Below, piece by piece: positions 27,129 to 35,732 of a stretch of 64,000 nt of DNA. The position numbers were made by a program, and so were the translations under genes. The notes below the pieces were generated by a model. That model did no database searches and was not told where the DNA came from. It saw nothing but the letters and a program-made list of their open reading frames with translations. The stretch comes from JAMXLO01 sp963819855. GTDB taxonomy: Bacteria; Pseudomonadota; Alphaproteobacteria; Acetobacterales; Acetobacteraceae. The stretch is taken from contig CAWFYC010000021.1 in the NCBI GenBank assembly GCA_963819855.1, positions 186,001 to 250,000 on the forward strand. The letters are read 5' to 3'. Position 1 is the first letter of the stretch. Each line of letters begins with the position of its first letter.

Positions 27129-27184
27129 AGCGGCCGCCTGTTACCTGACGCTGTACGCGCAGCTTCGAGTGGGAACCGCGGCGA

Positions 27185-28741
27185 ATGGCCCAGTGGGACG
27201 ACGGCTACGTCACCGACGTGGCGTATACCAGCAACTTCTATCGCGAGATCACACCGAGCTGGCTCGCTATGACCAGCCTGCTGCTCGGCCATCGACCGCC
27301 GGACCTGGCGCGGCCGTTCAGCTACGCCGACCTGGGCTGCGGCAACGGCTTCACCACGCTGGTCACCGCCGCCGCCTGTCCGCACGCCGATGTCTGGGGG
27401 TTCGACTTCAATCCGGCGCATGTCGAGTTCGCCAACGGCCTCGCCGCACGCGCCGGCCTGAACAATGTGCGGTTCGTGGAATGCTCGTTCGCCGACCTCG
27501 AGGCCATGCCGGACCGGGCGTTGCCGGACTTCGACCTGATGGTGTCGCACGGCGTGCTGAGCTGGATCTCGCCGGCCAACCGGCGACATCTGGTCGGCGC
27601 AGTGGCGAAGCGACTCAAGCCGGGCGGTCTGGTCTACCTCAGCTACAACGTCACCACCGGTTGGACCGCGATGGTGCCGGTGCGGGCGCTGATGCGGATG
27701 CTGACGGTGGCGAGCCCGGATCGGACCGACGTCGCGGTGCCCGGCGTGCTGGATTTCGTCGATCGGCTCAAGACGGCCGGCGCGCTGTATTTCCAGGCCA
27801 ACCCGGCGATCGAGACCCGGCTGACCGACATCCGCAAGCAGGATCCGCGCTACATCGCGCACGAATACCTGAACCAGGACTGGCATCCGCTGATGTTCGC
27901 CGACATCGCCGGCGAGATGCTGGAGGCCAAGTGCCGCTTCATCGGCAGCGCCACGCTGGCGGAGAACATCGACACCGTCGCGGTGCCGCCGAACGTGGCG
28001 CCGATCCTCGGCGAGATCCGGGATCCCTATCTGCGCGAGACCCTGCGCGACATCGGCTGTGCCCAGGCGTTCCGCCGCGACGTGTTCCGCAAGGGCATCG
28101 CGCCATTGCCGCCCGCCGAACAGCAGATACTGGTGGAAGGCATGACACTCGCCGGACTCGGGCAGCCGGTGCCGGAAGCCGGTGCCACGTTCGCCACGCC
28201 GATCGGCAACGTGACCGGGCGGCCGGAGGTGTATCAGCCGTTGCTGTCCATGCTCGACGCGGGGCCGCTCAGCGTCCGCCAGGCGCGCGCGTCGCCGACG
28301 TTCTCCAGCCGCCCGCTGGTGGAACTGATGCAGGCGTTCACGCTGTTGGTCGCTGGGGGCTATGCGCACCCGATGCTGCCGGACGGCGGGACCACGGCGG
28401 GACATGAGGCGGCGCGACGGCTGAACCTCACGATCGCCCGCGCCAACGCGAGCGCCGCCGACCTGCCGCGGGTCGCCGGCCCGGCGATCGGGTCGGCGAT
28501 CGGCATGGACATCCTCGAGACGCTGCTGGTGGGCGAACTGCTGGCCGGCAAGCCGGCGGATGTTGGCCCGCTGTCGGCCGAGTTGGTTGGGATGCTGGGG
28601 CGCAGCGGGCGCAGCGTGCAGCGTGACGGCAAGCCGGTGACGGATCCGGCCGAGACGCTGCGCGTGGTGACGGACGCGGTTGTTGGCATGCTGGAGCGGC
28701 GGGTGCCGGTGCTGCGGCGGCTGGGGGTGCTGGCGGGGTGA
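27185..28741 (+). CDS. Class I SAM-dependent methyltransferase with regulatory domain
   Basis: 518 residues. The SAM-binding motif DLGCGNGFTTLV lies at about residues 49-60, followed by the acidic end of strand 2 in GFDFNPAHVEFA and motif III in LKPGGLVYLSYNV. Residues about 220-300 match the methyltransferase regulatory-domain architecture (FQANPAIETRLTDIRKQDPRY, then EYLNQDWHPLMFADI), and a winged C-terminal part follows. The same arrangement occurs in proteins linked to surface polysaccharide or secondary metabolism. The substrate is unknown. It follows yihY by 56 bases. Confidence 0.83.
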   Translation: MAQWDDGYVTDVAYTSNFYREITPSWLAMTSLLLGHRPPDLARPFSYADLGCGNGFTTLVTAAACPHADVWGFDFNPAHVEFANGLAARAGLNNVRFVECSFADLEAMPDRALPDFDLMVSHGVLSWISPANRRHLVGAVAKRLKPGGLVYLSYNVTTGWTAMVPVRALMRMLTVASPDRTDVAVPGVLDFVDRLKTAGALYFQANPAIETRLTDIRKQDPRYIAHEYLNQDWHPLMFADIAGEMLEAKCRFIGSATLAENIDTVAVPPNVAPILGEIRDPYLRETLRDIGCAQAFRRDVFRKGIAPLPPAEQQILVEGMTLAGLGQPVPEAGATFATPIGNVTGRPEVYQPLLSMLDAGPLSVRQARASPTFSSRPLVELMQAFTLLVAGGYAHPMLPDGGTTAGHEAARRLNLTIARANASAADLPRVAGPAIGSAIGMDILETLLVGELLAGKPADVGPLSAELVGMLGRSGRSVQRDGKPVTDPAETLRVVTDAVVGMLERRVPVLRRLGVLAG

Positions 28742-28820
28742 GGCGCTCTCCGCCGGCTTCGGTTTAGCTCCCACAGCCGCGCCGGCTTGGACAACTAGCC
28801 AGCCACCCGGAGATGCCAGA

Positions 28821-28849
28821 ACTCCTGGCGGTCCCCGACTACCAGGAGT
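28821..28849. terminator. Inverted repeat between convergent genes
   Basis: ACTCCTGG at 28821-28828 and CCAGGAGT at 28842-28849 form an 8-bp stem with a 13-base loop, in the 142-base gap between the methyltransferase and the PEP-CTERM gene. There is no T run; a weak shared terminator is the likeliest role. Confidence 0.45.
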
Positions 28850-28883
28850 CCCGGCGTCTGCTCGGCCGGTGAGCCGTCAACTC

Positions 28884-29534
28884 CTAGCCGACGCGAAAAC
28901 GGCGAAGCAAACCAAGACCGGCAAGGCCGAAGCCGAGGATGCTAAGGCTGGCGGGTTCCGGGACCGGCGGGACTGCGCAACTGCCAGGTGATTTCGTCCC
29001 AGTACCGTTGTTGCCGACGGACATGATGTAGGGCGACGATGAGCAATTCGAGAAAATGCCGTCTGCGTTGCCGTTGAACTCGCCGGCCACCCCGGTGCCG
29101 CTGTCGTCAGCCGCGAACGACCATTCTATATTCGAGACATCGCTGATATCCGTCAGCGTCACCCAATAGCGCGAATCCGGATTGAGCACTTCACCGAGAT
29201 TGTCGAACACGAACGGCGTCGGGGAGCCGGTCAGCTGGGAATCAGCCACGAAGCCGACGTTGTCGATGAAGTTGTTGGGAGCATTCCCAAGATCGTCAAA
29301 AATGTCGACCTCAACCAGGCCGCCCACATCGCCGGTGGTATCCAGCATCAGCTGGATCGTGTCGACCAACCCGGTCGAGTCGGTGGTGAATGAGTTGAAC
29401 TGCGGCCCATCGTCCGAAATGGGGTCCGCCGCCAAGATGGGGTTGCTAAGGTTGTCGTATAATACGGTAGCCTGGGCGCCTCCGCCAAACATGAACAGCA
29501 GCGAAAGCGTGATACCCGCACGTAAGCCGAACAT
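28884..29534 (-). CDS. PEP-CTERM sorting domain protein
   Basis: 216 residues with an N-terminal signal peptide (hydrophobic to about residue 23). The beta-rich Asp/Asn/Thr-rich body resembles choice-of-anchor domains. The C-terminal sorting signal is VPEPASLSILGFGLAGLGLL then RRFR, the PEP motif, membrane helix and basic tail recognised by exosortase/archaeosortase-type EpsH systems. The protein should be exported and processed at the outer surface. No exosortase gene is in this window. It is convergent with the methyltransferase. Confidence 0.9.
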   Translation of the reverse strand: MFGLRAGITLSLLFMFGGGAQATVLYDNLSNPILAADPISDDGPQFNSFTTDSTGLVDTIQLMLDTTGDVGGLVEVDIFDDLGNAPNNFIDNVGFVADSQLTGSPTPFVFDNLGEVLNPDSRYWVTLTDISDVSNIEWSFAADDSGTGVAGEFNGNADGIFSNCSSSPYIMSVGNNGTGTKSPGSCAVPPVPEPASLSILGFGLAGLGLLRRFRVG

Positions 29535-29725
29535 TTAATCCATGCCTCCGATAATTGGCCATGAAGCGAACAGATTCGCCGATGGCGCGATAGATGCAAA
29601 TCCCATACCACCACAATTAGTTGTGGAATATCAATTCATTGCCTCATATCGGCTGTTTCGAGCGGGCAAAGGTGTAAGGTTTTCCGACAACCGCCGCGTG
29701 TAGAAAACTACAGTTCGGCGGGTCG

Positions 29726-30421
29726 CTATCCCGTCTCGCGCGGCGCGGCTTGGACCGCGAACGCACGGAGGGCGGGTAGATCCCGCATAACGACGGCGCC
29801 CCGCTGTGTCTCGACGCCAACGCGCCTGAGCGTGGCGAAGGCGCGCGACAGGTTTTCCTGCGAGCAGCCGATCCTGGCGGCCAGCATCCGCTTCTCGAAC
29901 GGCAGGATGAACCGGGCCGGGCCCAGCTCTCCCTCGGTCACCCGGCCAAGTAGATACTCCGCCAGGCGCTGAACCGCCGAACGGAGCTTCAGGGCATAGA
30001 TCTCGTGCGTCAGTGTCAACGTCTCGCGCAGTGAGTAGTCGAGGAGCCGCTCGCCGAGGGCGGGGTCGTCGCTGATCATCGCCCGAAGCTCGGGCACCGG
30101 AAACACGATCAGCCGCGTTGTCGTAAATGTGCGCACAGCGGCGGGGGCCGGCAGTCCCAACAGCGCGGCCGCCAGACAGAGCGGCCGGACCGGCTGCAGC
30201 ACGTCCACCAAGTGTTGCTTGTCGCCCGTTCTTGTGTGGACGGCGCCGACGTGACCAGCAAGCAGGAACGTCAGCTCTTGCAGAACCTCGCCGTCACGAA
30301 ACAACTCCTCGTCCGGGCCAACACGAACCAGATCGGCTGCATCGTTGAGCCGGCCAAGCAGATCGGCATCGCATTCGCCGAGCGCTGGCAGACTGCGTAG
30401 CGCTTCCAGGCCGGGCTTCAT
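29726..30421 (-). CDS. Crp/Fnr family transcriptional regulator (Dnr/Nnr-like)
   Basis: 231 residues: a cyclic-nucleotide-binding-type sensor domain (about 10-125), a dimer helix (about 126-160) and a Crp winged helix. The recognition helix carries E189-N-L-S192-R193, the same E..SR spacing as E. coli FNR (E209, S212, R213), which reads TTGAT half-sites. The iron-sulfur cysteines of FNR are missing (only C17, C82 and C186), so a haem or other effector as in Dnr/Nnr proteins is more likely. A perfect TTGAT-N4-ATCAA box sits about 60 bases upstream of its ATG, consistent with autoregulation. Confidence 0.87.
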   Translation of the reverse strand: MKPGLEALRSLPALGECDADLLGRLNDAADLVRVGPDEELFRDGEVLQELTFLLAGHVGAVHTRTGDKQHLVDVLQPVRPLCLAAALLGLPAPAAVRTFTTTRLIVFPVPELRAMISDDPALGERLLDYSLRETLTLTHEIYALKLRSAVQRLAEYLLGRVTEGELGPARFILPFEKRMLAARIGCSQENLSRAFATLRRVGVETQRGAVVMRDLPALRAFAVQAAPRETG

Positions 30422-30473
30422 TCAATGTCCCCGAATCCATCAGATCAGTCTTTGTCATAGAGAACCAGATGCA

Positions 30474-30487
30474 TTGATATTAATCAA
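30474..30487. promoter_or_regulatory. FNR/Dnr-type binding site (TTGAT-ATTA-ATCAA)
   Basis: A perfect 14-base palindrome TTGATATTAATCAA matches the FNR-family consensus. It is centred about 60 bases upstream of the regulator start codon (minus strand) and about 118 bases upstream of the first Hint gene (plus strand), so it could control either or both. The neighbouring regulator has the matching E..SR recognition residues. Confidence 0.75.
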
Positions 30488-30598
30488 TAGAAAAATTGCC
30501 TATTGGTGCCCGCTTCCGGCTAGGTTATCAAACCGTGGACGGGATTCGATGACCGCGCCTGGTTTGGCGCCCGCGGGATCGCACAGGGGAGAAAGACC

Positions 30599-32350
30599 AT
30601 GGCGACGTTTACTTGGACGACCGTGGCTGGCGGAAATTGGGGTACCGGCGCCGATTGGAACCCCACCGCGGGAGCGCCGCCAGGCGGGACCCCCGATGTC
30701 GACGTGGCGATGTTGCGCAGCATTTTCCCCGGCGGCGCTAGCTACACAGTGACGGTGGCCACTGGCACGAACTTCGACATCAGCCAAGTGCAGATTGGAC
30801 GGACCGGCGACGGCGCCGCTCCGGCGCTTGCCATCGATGGAACTTTGAGGACCGATACCCTCTCTTACATTTCCACGAGCAACACTCCGACAGTCCTTGA
30901 TATCAATCCCGGCGGAGTGTTCGATATCCGGACCAGCATCCTCGACAGCGGTTCTCACATCGAGACACTCACCATATCGGGGAAGAATGCCGGCGGCCAT
31001 CTCGAGCTAGGAAGCCTATCGGTCGTCAACGCCAGTGTGCATGCCAGTTTCGAGAACGCGGGCATCGGCGACCTCAACACCGGCGTCATTGAATACCTGT
31101 CCGGCTTCACCACCGGCAGCAGCACCAGCCAGGTCATCAACAACGTCGCATGGGGCGACAGCTTCATCATCGATGGCGCCAACTTCACCGGCGACACGGC
31201 GACGCTGTCAGGCACCACGCTGACCGTGAAGAACGGCGCCACCACCGTGTTCACGATGAACAACGTGACGGAGCAGCATAACGCGAATGCGACCTTCGCA
31301 GTGCACGGCGACGTCATCACCGCCGTCTGCTACGCCCGCGGCACGATGATCCGCACGCCGGATGGCGAGATGCCGGTGGAACGGCTGCGCCCGGGCCGGC
31401 AGGTGACGACCCTGGTCGACGGTGAGCCGGTCGCCGGGCAGGTGAGATGGCTAGGCCACCGCCGCATCGACCTCACCAGCCACCATCGGCCGGAAACCGT
31501 CGCACCGATCCGCATTCAGCGCGGCGCCTTCGCCGACGCCTTGCCGCGGCGCGACCTGCTGGTGTCGCCGGACCATGCGATCTTCGTCGACGGCAAGCTG
31601 ATCTGCGCCCGGCAGTTGGTGAACGGCACGACAATCTGCCAGGAGACCGGCTGGACCGCAGTCGACTATTACCATGTGGAACTCGACCGGCACGCCATCC
31701 TGCTGGCCGAGGGACTGCCGGCGGAAAGCTACATCGACACCGGCAACAGCGGGTTCTTCGCCAATTCGGGCGCGCCGCTGGTGCTGCGCCCCGACCTGAC
31801 CGACGAGTTGGGCTACCCGACGCGCGAGGCCGGCTCCTGCGCGCCGTTCGTGTGGGACGAGGCGAGCGTGCGGCCGGTGTGGCAGCGCCTGGCCGACCGC
31901 GCCGCGGCGATCGGCCGGCCGGTGCCGCAGCCGGCGACCACCGCGGATGCCGCCCTGCGGCTGCTCGCCAAGGGCCGCAGCGTCAAGCCGATCTACGGCG
32001 ACGGCGATCTGGTCATCTTCACCCTGCCGCGTGGCGCCCGCGAGGTGCGGCTGGTCTCACGCGCCGCGGCGCCGACCGATGCACGCCCGTGGCTGGAGGA
32101 TCGTCGCCGGCTGGGCGTGCGGGTGGCCCGTATCGTGCTGCGCGGTGCGGACGAGGTGCGCGAGGTGCCGGTCGATCATCCCGATCTGGCCGGCGGCTGG
32201 TGGACCGTCGAGCGCGACGGGCAGGTCATCAGCCGCTGGACCGATGGCGCGGCGGTGCTGCCGCTGCCGGCGATGCGCGGCGACGCCATGCTGGAAATCC
32301 ACCTCGCCGGCACCATGACCTACGTCGAGGACGCCGCCCGCGCCGCCTGA
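30599..32350 (+). CDS. Hint-domain protein, copy 1
   Basis: 583 residues. The N-terminal 240 residues are repetitive, beta-rich and low in charge (TFTWTTVAGGNWGTGADWNP, LTISGKNAGGHLELGSLSV), like autotransporter/beta-helix surface proteins. Residues from about 243 are a Hint_2 (hedgehog/intein) domain starting at nucleophile Cys244 (CYARGTMIRTPDGEMPVERL) with the later LLVSPDHAIFVDG block. An unassigned C-terminal region of about 200 residues follows. There is no N-terminal signal peptide; type I export is possible but not shown. Acetobacteraceae often carry several of these. The last 1,026 bases are almost identical to those of the next gene. Confidence 0.85.
   Translation: MATFTWTTVAGGNWGTGADWNPTAGAPPGGTPDVDVAMLRSIFPGGASYTVTVATGTNFDISQVQIGRTGDGAAPALAIDGTLRTDTLSYISTSNTPTVLDINPGGVFDIRTSILDSGSHIETLTISGKNAGGHLELGSLSVVNASVHASFENAGIGDLNTGVIEYLSGFTTGSSTSQVINNVAWGDSFIIDGANFTGDTATLSGTTLTVKNGATTVFTMNNVTEQHNANATFAVHGDVITAVCYARGTMIRTPDGEMPVERLRPGRQVTTLVDGEPVAGQVRWLGHRRIDLTSHHRPETVAPIRIQRGAFADALPRRDLLVSPDHAIFVDGKLICARQLVNGTTICQETGWTAVDYYHVELDRHAILLAEGLPAESYIDTGNSGFFANSGAPLVLRPDLTDELGYPTREAGSCAPFVWDEASVRPVWQRLADRAAAIGRPVPQPATTADAALRLLAKGRSVKPIYGDGDLVIFTLPRGAREVRLVSRAAAPTDARPWLEDRRRLGVRVARIVLRGADEVREVPVDHPDLAGGWWTVERDGQVISRWTDGAAVLPLPAMRGDAMLEIHLAGTMTYVEDAARAA
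31325..32350 (+). repeat. Long direct repeat, copy 1 (Hint and C-terminal region)
   Basis: These 1,026 bases match 33463-34488 with about 14 substitutions counted by eye and no insertion or deletion, so close to 98.6% identical. The similarity drops sharply just upstream of the Hint cysteine codon. Confidence 0.92.
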
Positions 32351-32373
32351 CCGGCCCCATGAAACGACGCGAA

Positions 32374-32400
32374 GGGGCCGGCCATAATGGCCGGCCCTTT
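32374..32400 (+). terminator. Rho-independent terminator after Hint copy 1
   Basis: GGGCCGGCCA at 32375-32384, loop TAA, exact complement at 32388-32397, then TTT. It starts 24 bases after the stop. A diverged version with a longer T run follows the second Hint gene. Confidence 0.88.
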
Positions 32401-32742
32401 CGCATATAGCCGGCACTGGTCGGGCAGGTGCCTGGCATCGGGCGACTCTACGCCGGGAGTTGCCTGATCAGATTATCGGATCGAATTTGAGCATTGTCAC
32501 AAACCGCAGGCTATCGGCGAAATTGATTTCGCCCAAAAGGGCGCCCCGTCTCGATAAAAGTTGCCAGATGGTCCCTGACCGTCTAGGTACTTGTATTGAC
32601 ACTGAAATCACGATCCTGGCGTTGCCATTAATCGCACCAGATTAGAGATTTTTGACAGCACCGGTTAACGAGCGACGAAACGGGATCGCATGCGCCTGCT
32701 TCCTTGGGCACGCGACGGGTCCGAGCGAAGTAGGGGGATGAC
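32401..32742. other. Intergenic region upstream of Hint copy 2
   Basis: About 340 bases without a credible gene. It is noticeably richer in A and T than its surroundings (for example around 32455-32545 and 32590-32650) and probably contains the promoter of the second Hint gene. I do not see an FNR-type box or a clear -35/-10 pair. Confidence 0.5.
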
Positions 32743-34488
32743 ATGGCGACGTTCACCTGGACGACCGGGGTTGGCGGAAACTGGGGAACCGGCGCCGATT
32801 GGTCACCGACGACGGGCGCGCCGCCTGGCAGCATTAGCAGCAATATCGACCTGGCGGTGCTCAGCCAGCTGACCCACAATTACACGGTGACGGTGGCGAC
32901 CGGCACGACCTTCGACATCAATCGGCTCAATATCGGCACGACCGGAGGCGCCGGCGCTCCGGCCCTTGCCATCGACGGAACCCTGCTCACCAGCACTCTC
33001 GATTACACCACCAAGGTTATCCAGCCGACGATCGTTCATATCAATTCCGGCGGCCTGTTGGAAATCCGGACCAGTATTCTCTACAACGGGCTTTTCCCTG
33101 AGACGCTCACCATATCGGGGGAGAACGCCGGCGGCCATCTGGAGCTGGGCAGCCTGTCGGTGTTCGACCCCAACGTGCACGTCAGCTTCGAAGACGGCGT
33201 AGCGGGCCAGCTCCACACCGGCGCGTTGGAGTACCTGTCCGGCTTCACCCCTGGCAGCAGCACCAACCAGGCGGTGCTCAATGTGGCATGGGGCAACAGC
33301 TTCATCATCGATGGCGCCAACTTCAACGGCGACACGGCGACGCTGAGCGGCACCAAGCTGACCGTGAAGAACGGCGGTACCACCGTGTTCACCATGAACG
33401 ATGTGACGGTGGAGCACGGCGCGACCGTGACGTTCGCGGCGCACGGCGACGTCATTTCGGTCGTCTGCTACGCCCGCGGCACGATGATCCGCACGCCGGA
33501 TGGCGAGATGCCGGTGGAACGGCTGCGCCCGGGCCGGCAGGTGATGACCCTGGTCGACGGTGAGCCGGTCGCCGGGCAGGTGAGATGGCTAGGCCACCGC
33601 CGCATTGACCTCACCAGCCACCATCGGCCGGAGACCGTCGCACCGATCCGCATCCAGCGCGGCGCCTTCGCCGACGCCTTGCCGCGGCGCGACCTGCTGG
33701 TGTCGCCGGACCATGCGATCTTCGTCGACGGCAAGCTGATCTGCGCCCGGCAGTTGGTGAACGGCACGACAATCTGCCAGGAGACCGGCTGGACCGCAGT
33801 CGACTATTACCATGTGGAACTCGACCGGCACGCCATCCTGCTGGCCGAGGGACTGCCGGCGGAAAGCTACATCGACACCGGCAACAGCGGGTTCTTCGCC
33901 AATTCGGGCGCGCCGCTGGTGCTGCGCCCCGACCTGACCGACGAGTTGGGCTACCCGACGCGCGAGGCCGGCTCCTGCGCGCCGTTCGTGTGGGACGAGG
34001 CGAGCGTGCGGCCGGTGTGGCAGCGCCTGGCCGACCGCGCCGCGGCGATCGGCCGGCCGGTGCCGCAGCCGGCGACCACCGCGGATGCCGCCCTGCGGCT
34101 GCTCGCCAAGGGCCGCAGCGTCAAGCCGATCTACGGCGACGGCGATCTGGTCATCTTCACCCTGCCGCGTGGCGCCCGCGAGGTGCGGCTGGTCTCACGC
34201 GCCGCGGCGCCGACCGATGCACGACCCTGGCTGGAGGATCGTCGCCAGTTAGGCGTGCGGGTGGCGCGCATCGTGCTGCGCGGTGCGGACGAGGTGCGCG
34301 AGGTGCCGGTCGATCATCCCGATCTGGCCGGCGGCTGGTGGGCGGTCGAGCGCGACGGGCAGGTCATCAGCCGCTGGACCGATGGCGCGGCGGTGCTGCC
34401 GCTGCCGGCGATGCGCGGCGACGCGATGCTGGAAATCCACCTCGCCGGCACCATGACCTACGTCGAGGACGCCGCCCGCGCCGCCTGA
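32743..34488 (+). CDS. Hint-domain protein, copy 2
   Basis: 581 residues, paralogue of the preceding gene. The N-terminal 240 residues are the same kind of beta-rich domain but diverged (opens TFTWTTGVGGNWGTGADWSP). From Cys242 on, the Hint domain and C-terminal region differ from copy 1 at only three residues that I see (T/M, R/Q, T/A). A strong terminator follows. The sharp change in divergence suggests gene conversion, or exchange of the N-terminal 'passenger' part over a constant Hint module. Confidence 0.85.
   Translation: MATFTWTTGVGGNWGTGADWSPTTGAPPGSISSNIDLAVLSQLTHNYTVTVATGTTFDINRLNIGTTGGAGAPALAIDGTLLTSTLDYTTKVIQPTIVHINSGGLLEIRTSILYNGLFPETLTISGENAGGHLELGSLSVFDPNVHVSFEDGVAGQLHTGALEYLSGFTPGSSTNQAVLNVAWGNSFIIDGANFNGDTATLSGTKLTVKNGGTTVFTMNDVTVEHGATVTFAAHGDVISVVCYARGTMIRTPDGEMPVERLRPGRQVMTLVDGEPVAGQVRWLGHRRIDLTSHHRPETVAPIRIQRGAFADALPRRDLLVSPDHAIFVDGKLICARQLVNGTTICQETGWTAVDYYHVELDRHAILLAEGLPAESYIDTGNSGFFANSGAPLVLRPDLTDELGYPTREAGSCAPFVWDEASVRPVWQRLADRAAAIGRPVPQPATTADAALRLLAKGRSVKPIYGDGDLVIFTLPRGAREVRLVSRAAAPTDARPWLEDRRQLGVRVARIVLRGADEVREVPVDHPDLAGGWWAVERDGQVISRWTDGAAVLPLPAMRGDAMLEIHLAGTMTYVEDAARAA
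33463..34488 (+). repeat. Long direct repeat, copy 2 (Hint and C-terminal region)
   Basis: Second copy of the 1,026-base repeat at 31325-32350; same length and frame. The two starts are 2,138 bases apart. Recombination between them would delete one N-terminal domain and leave a single hybrid gene. Confidence 0.92.
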
Positions 34489-34510
34489 CCGGCCCCATGA
34501 AGTGATGCGA

Positions 34511-34540
34511 AGGGGCTGGCATCAATGGCCGGCCCTTTTT
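34511..34540 (+). terminator. Rho-independent terminator after Hint copy 2
   Basis: A G+C-rich stem (GGGGCTGGCAT against ATGGCCGGCCC, with one wobble and one bulge) is followed by five T. It is homologous in position to the terminator at 32374, so the duplication extended past the stop codon. Confidence 0.85.
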
Positions 34541-34649
34541 CAGTTTTTCACGCACAATTGCGATAGCTTCGGACGCCGGACACGATAGCGGCAGGCTTGC
34601 AAGCGGCTATCGGCCGCGGTCACAATTCCCCCAGGGGTGCGCCGCGGCG

Positions 34650-35732
34650 ATGACACACAGCCAGACGTCTGCCGAATCGTGGCCTGAGTGGAATCAGGAC
34701 TGGGTAGACTATCTTTGCCGGTCCCAGTGGATTGTGCCCGGCAGCCAATACCCCATACGCGTCGAGGTCACCGGTCATGATGAGATCGGTCTGGGTCATT
34801 ACCGGACTTCGATCCGCGATGCAGTCGCAGCCCGCCCACGCGGCCCAATAGATGAAGCGTTGAAACTATGTCTCGTGCGTGATGGCTGGAAGGTGCTTCC
34901 CTTACGGGTCTATCGCCCGTTGGCGTACTATGCGGCGTTCGGCAATGCGGCGGTATTCGCCTGTCTGCGCATCGCCATCCAATCGCTGCTCGCCTTTGGC
35001 CGCTGGACGCATGATATCGCGATATTGACCTCCGTTGCGGATCTGGCTGCGGTCACCGCGGCGCTATCGCCTCTGGAGCTTGGCGAGCGCCTGCATCTCA
35101 TAACGGTGCCCGGCGGCGACATCCTGGATTGGTGTCTGGCACGATACCGCATCGACGCGGCGCCCGTGTTCCGCACGCATCAACCGCTGTTATATCTGGA
35201 TACCGACGTGTTCTGCGACGGTCCACTGGATCCGTTGTGCCTGGAGCTCGCAGGGTCGACGAAGATCGAAGCCAAAGCCGAAGGACCACTGTGCGAGGGC
35301 GAACCCGAACCGCACGGTCATTGGTATGGCTGGCGTCTGTTAACAGCCGATGGATTGGCGGTCGATCGGCTGGACCGGGGCTTTTCAACAGGCATTTTGG
35401 GTTTCGCCAACGCAGGCGTCGCAGCAGACGCATTCAGTGCGATCGTGCGATGTGCCTATGGCCACGCGGCGTCGACGGGCAACCGCCGATTCTTCGCCGG
35501 ATACGATCAACCGATCGCGAATTATGTGCTGAGAAAGCTCGCTCTCCCGTCGTTCACCCTGATGGAGACGGTTGCCAGCTTTTGTCGTGTCCAACCTGGG
35601 GCACGGCCGCTTCCAGATCCCGATCGGCCCAGAGGGCTGGTACACTTCAACGGCGTCGTCGGCGACGCGACATCCAAACAGGGCGCGATGGAACGGTACC
35701 TCGCATACCTGGGAGCTCAGTCCCCCGACTAA
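34650..35732 (+). CDS. GT8-like glycosyltransferase family protein (putative)
   Basis: 360 residues. The acceptor/donor fold is suggested by HDIAILTSVADLAAVTAAL, by the DxD-type metal site in LLYLDTDVFCDGPLDP and by a late HFNGVVGDA (GT8 proteins end in a similar H-x(n)-G block). It opens with a short tryptophan-rich N-terminal stretch. There is no membrane helix or signal. Sugar donor and acceptor are unknown. It is convergent with thiG, overlapping by 4 bases. Confidence 0.65.
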   Translation: MTHSQTSAESWPEWNQDWVDYLCRSQWIVPGSQYPIRVEVTGHDEIGLGHYRTSIRDAVAARPRGPIDEALKLCLVRDGWKVLPLRVYRPLAYYAAFGNAAVFACLRIAIQSLLAFGRWTHDIAILTSVADLAAVTAALSPLELGERLHLITVPGGDILDWCLARYRIDAAPVFRTHQPLLYLDTDVFCDGPLDPLCLELAGSTKIEAKAEGPLCEGEPEPHGHWYGWRLLTADGLAVDRLDRGFSTGILGFANAGVAADAFSAIVRCAYGHAASTGNRRFFAGYDQPIANYVLRKLALPSFTLMETVASFCRVQPGARPLPDPDRPRGLVHFNGVVGDATSKQGAMERYLAYLGAQSPD

